From an uncultured Alphaproteobacteria bacterium (GTDB taxonomy: Bacteria; Pseudomonadota; Alphaproteobacteria; Caulobacterales; Caulobacteraceae), in NCBI GenBank assembly GCA_903933475.1, contig CAIZKE010000160.1:1-15097 (forward strand): a stretch of 15,097 bases of DNA. Direction: 5' to 3'. Below are positions 13,423-15,097 of this stretch, in pieces (position 1 is the first letter of the stretch; every line of letters begins with the position of its first letter). The notes beneath the pieces were generated by a model that was not told the origin of the DNA, did no database searches, and saw only the letters and a program-made list of their open reading frames with translations. The translations under genes and the position numbers were made by a program.

Positions 13423-14913
13423 CTAGCGGATGTCGTACCGGCCCGGATCCCGGGCCAGGTTTCCGAACTTGGTGATTTCTTCTTTGTAGGACAGCCTGAC
13501 CGTTCCGATCGGGCCATGACGCTGCTTGCCGATGATGATCTCGGCCATGCCCGCGACCTTGTCCATGTTCTCTTGCCAGGTGAGGTGCTCCGCCGTCCCC
13601 TCGCGCGGCTCGAGCCGGCTGAGGTAATAGCTCTCCCGGTAGATGAACATCACCATGTCGGCGTCCTGCTCGATGGAGCCGGACTCCCGCAGGTCCGCCA
13701 GCTGTGGCTTCTTGTCCTCCCGGTTCTCGACCTGTCGGGACAGCTGCGAGAGGGCGATTACGGGAACGTTCAGCTCCTTGGCCAGGGCCTTGAGGCTCTG
13801 GGTGATCATCGAGACTTCCTGGACCCGGTTCTCGTTCCGTTTGTCGCCCGAGGTAATCAGCTGGAGATAGTCGACGAAGATCGCATCCAGGCCATGCTGG
13901 CGCTTCAGGCGCCGGGCCCGGGCGGTCAGCTTGGCGATGGAAAGGCCACCGGTTGCGTCGATATGCAGCGGGGCTTCCTGGATCTCGAGCGCCGCCTCGC
14001 GAATGCGGGCGAACTCCGAGGCGTCGATCTCTCCCTTGCGGAGCCGGTCGCTGGAGACCCCGGAGACCTCCGCCAGTAGGCGCATGGCCAGCTGTTCTGC
14101 CGACATTTCGAGGGAGAAGAAGGCGACGACGCCACCGGAAACCGTGCGCTTTGTGCCGTCGGGCTGCGGCTCCCAGGCAAAATGGCGAGCCATGTGAAAG
14201 GCGATGTTGGCGGCGAGCGAGGTCTTTCCCATCGAGGGACGCGCCGCGAGGATAACCAGGTCGGAGGGATGCAGTCCGCCGATTTTCTGGTCGAGGTCGA
14301 TCAGGCCGGTCGAGACGCCGGCAAGGCCGCCATCGCGCCGGTGCGCTTCGGCCGCCATCTCCAGGGCACCGCCCAGGGCATCCACGAAGGGGATGAAGCC
14401 CTGGGACGTTCCCCCGGTTTCCGCCAGCGTATAGAGGCTCGCCTCCGCCGCCTCGATCTGGTCCGTCGCCGATTGCGCGTCCTCGGGGGACTGCGCCCGG
14501 ACGGTGATTTCCCCGCCGATCCGGATCAGGTCCCGGCGGAGGGCCAGATCGTAGATGGCGCGGGCGTAGTCCGGAGCGTTGGCGGCCGGTGGCGCGCGGT
14601 CAATGAGGTCGGCGAAATAGCGGACGCCGCCAAGCGCCTCGAAGGCCGGGTCCCGGCTGAACTGCTCTGCCAGCAGGATGGGCTCAGCGAGCTGGCCCTT
14701 TCGGATCTGGGTCTGGACCGCTGAGAAGAGCCGCTGATGGAAGGGCTCATAGAAGTGCCGGGCCTCAAGGTTGTCGCCCAGGCGCTCGAAGGCCGCGTTG
14801 TCGTAGAGCAGTGCGCCGAGCAGGGCCTGCTCGGCCTCCACGTTGGCCGGAGGGTGGGGCAGGTCCACGTCGTTGTGGGGGGAGATCAGGTCGAGAGCCG
14901 ATGCGAGCGCCAT
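13423..14913 (-). CDS. dnaB: Replicative DNA helicase DnaB
   Basis: 496 residues from ATG 14913; an in-frame TTG at 14949 would add 12 and is less likely. The N-terminal domain (about 18-150) has NVEAEQALLGALL, which interacts with primase and loader. The RecA-like C-terminal domain has Walker A ARPSMGKTS (about 224-232), SLEMSAEQLAMR (267-278), Walker B FVDYLQL (346-352), the DLRESGSIEQDAD motif and the arginine-finger region GKQRHGP (462-468). DnaB is the hexameric helicase that unwinds DNA ahead of the replication fork. AAAGGG sits very close before the ATG. There is no sign of an intein, which often interrupts dnaB at Walker A. It is the first gene of the minus-strand run. Confidence 0.97.
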   Translation of the reverse strand: MALASALDLISPHNDVDLPHPPANVEAEQALLGALLYDNAAFERLGDNLEARHFYEPFHQRLFSAVQTQIRKGQLAEPILLAEQFSRDPAFEALGGVRYFADLIDRAPPAANAPDYARAIYDLALRRDLIRIGGEITVRAQSPEDAQSATDQIEAAEASLYTLAETGGTSQGFIPFVDALGGALEMAAEAHRRDGGLAGVSTGLIDLDQKIGGLHPSDLVILAARPSMGKTSLAANIAFHMARHFAWEPQPDGTKRTVSGGVVAFFSLEMSAEQLAMRLLAEVSGVSSDRLRKGEIDASEFARIREAALEIQEAPLHIDATGGLSIAKLTARARRLKRQHGLDAIFVDYLQLITSGDKRNENRVQEVSMITQSLKALAKELNVPVIALSQLSRQVENREDKKPQLADLRESGSIEQDADMVMFIYRESYYLSRLEPREGTAEHLTWQENMDKVAGMAEIIIGKQRHGPIGTVRLSYKEEITKFGNLARDPGRYDIR

Positions 14914-14985
14914 CCCTTTAGGAGATCGCCTCGCAGGCGCTGGGGTCAAGGCGTCAGCCGCCTCGATGCACAGGATTCCGCAGCC

Positions 14986-14994
14986 TGTGGAAAA
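14986..14994 (-). promoter_or_regulatory. DnaA-box-like sequence upstream of dnaB
   Basis: The minus strand reads TTTTCCACA, one base from the TTATCCACA consensus, 73 bases before the dnaB ATG. Its four T bases also serve as the T-run of the neighbouring terminator, so the match may be coincidental. A nearby inverted repeat, CACAGG/CCTGTG (14969-14974 with 14984-14989), overlaps it. Confidence 0.3.
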
Positions 14995-15034
14995 GGGCCG
15001 CCGGGTCCGGTGAGACCGGACCCGGCGCGTCCCC
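14991..15034 (-). terminator. Intrinsic terminator of the downstream-edge TonB receptor
   Basis: Read on the minus strand, a perfect 13-base-pair stem (14999-15011 with 15015-15027) closes a three-base loop. A small internal loop and a further GGG/CCC pairing lead to TTTT at 14994-14991. It starts right after the receptor stop at 15035. This separates the receptor from the dnaB run and implies that dnaB has its own promoter between about 14914 and 14990. Confidence 0.85.
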
Positions 15035-15097
15035 CTACCAGTTGTAGCTCAGGCGAGCGTAGACATAGCGGCCGTTGAAGCCAAAGGGCGAGAAGCC
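15035..15097 (-). CDS. TonB-dependent receptor, C-terminal end only
   Basis: The last 20 codons and a TAG stop (15035-15037) are visible, and the gene continues past the window. The peptide contains SPFGFNGRYVYARLSYNW, an amphipathic final beta strand with a C-terminal aromatic residue, as found at the end of outer-membrane barrels. The SPFG.NGR.VY.R pattern is typical of TonB-dependent receptors. The substrate cannot be judged from this piece. It is followed directly by a strong terminator. Confidence 0.8.
   Translation of the reverse strand, partial: GFSPFGFNGRYVYARLSYNW

Noticed and set aside
12970..14079. A 369-codon plus-strand frame across alr and dnaB
   Set aside because: No domain is visible. 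It is antisense to conserved catalytic regions of both genes.
13423..14913. Possible intein in dnaB
   Set aside because: Walker A, Walker B and the arginine-finger region are continuous at normal spacing and the length is normal.
1..15097. Mobile elements, CRISPR arrays, tRNA or rRNA genes
   Set aside because: No transposase or integrase motifs, no regularly spaced repeats, and no tRNA- or rRNA-like sequence were seen on either strand.

Overview
The window is GC-rich, tightly packed bacterial chromosome. It most likely comes from an alphaproteobacterium of the Caulobacterales (Caulobacter, Phenylobacterium or Brevundimonas type). Clues are the gene order dnaB-alr-radA-cvpA-purF, a YfgM-like gene next to bamB and der, a DUF3597 protein, TonB-dependent receptors at both edges, frequent GTG starts and a promoter resembling the Caulobacter housekeeping type. 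This placement is inferred from protein features and layout, not from a database search.

Left part (1-2924). The minus strand carries the N-terminal 329 codons of a TonB-dependent receptor resembling the zinc receptor ZnuD. An AT-rich palindrome that could be a Zur operator lies just upstream of it. On the plus strand follow a small DUF3597 protein, a bulged hairpin, then three tightly coupled genes: a three-helix DUF6249-like membrane protein, an ECF sigma factor and a two-helix membrane protein that is a candidate anti-sigma factor.

Middle (2925-7083). A 299-base gap with a plausible promoter leads into three plus-strand genes. These are a membrane-anchored TPR protein (YfgM/TPR_21 type), the outer-membrane assembly lipoprotein BamB, and the ribosome-assembly GTPase Der. 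This is the conserved yfgM-bamB-der order. Der has an acidic linker, a changed G4 motif in its second G domain and a Lys/Ala-rich basic tail of about 100 residues. Part of that tail is encoded by a 9-base tandem repeat.

Right part (7028-14913). Seven minus-strand genes run in the order dnaB, alr, radA, cvpA, purF, a bile-acid/sodium-symporter-like transporter and a short-chain dehydrogenase. From radA to the transporter each start codon overlaps the preceding stop, so these genes are probably translationally coupled. The dehydrogenase and der converge and their 3' coding ends overlap by 56 bases. At the right edge are a strong intrinsic terminator and the last 20 codons of another minus-strand TonB-dependent receptor.

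Most of the window is ordinary housekeeping sequence. I see no transposon, phage, CRISPR array, tRNA or rRNA, and no clearly new defence or biosynthetic system. The parts most worth a second look are the DUF6249/ECF sigma/membrane-protein cassette, the probable Zur-controlled receptor, and the unusual features of Der.
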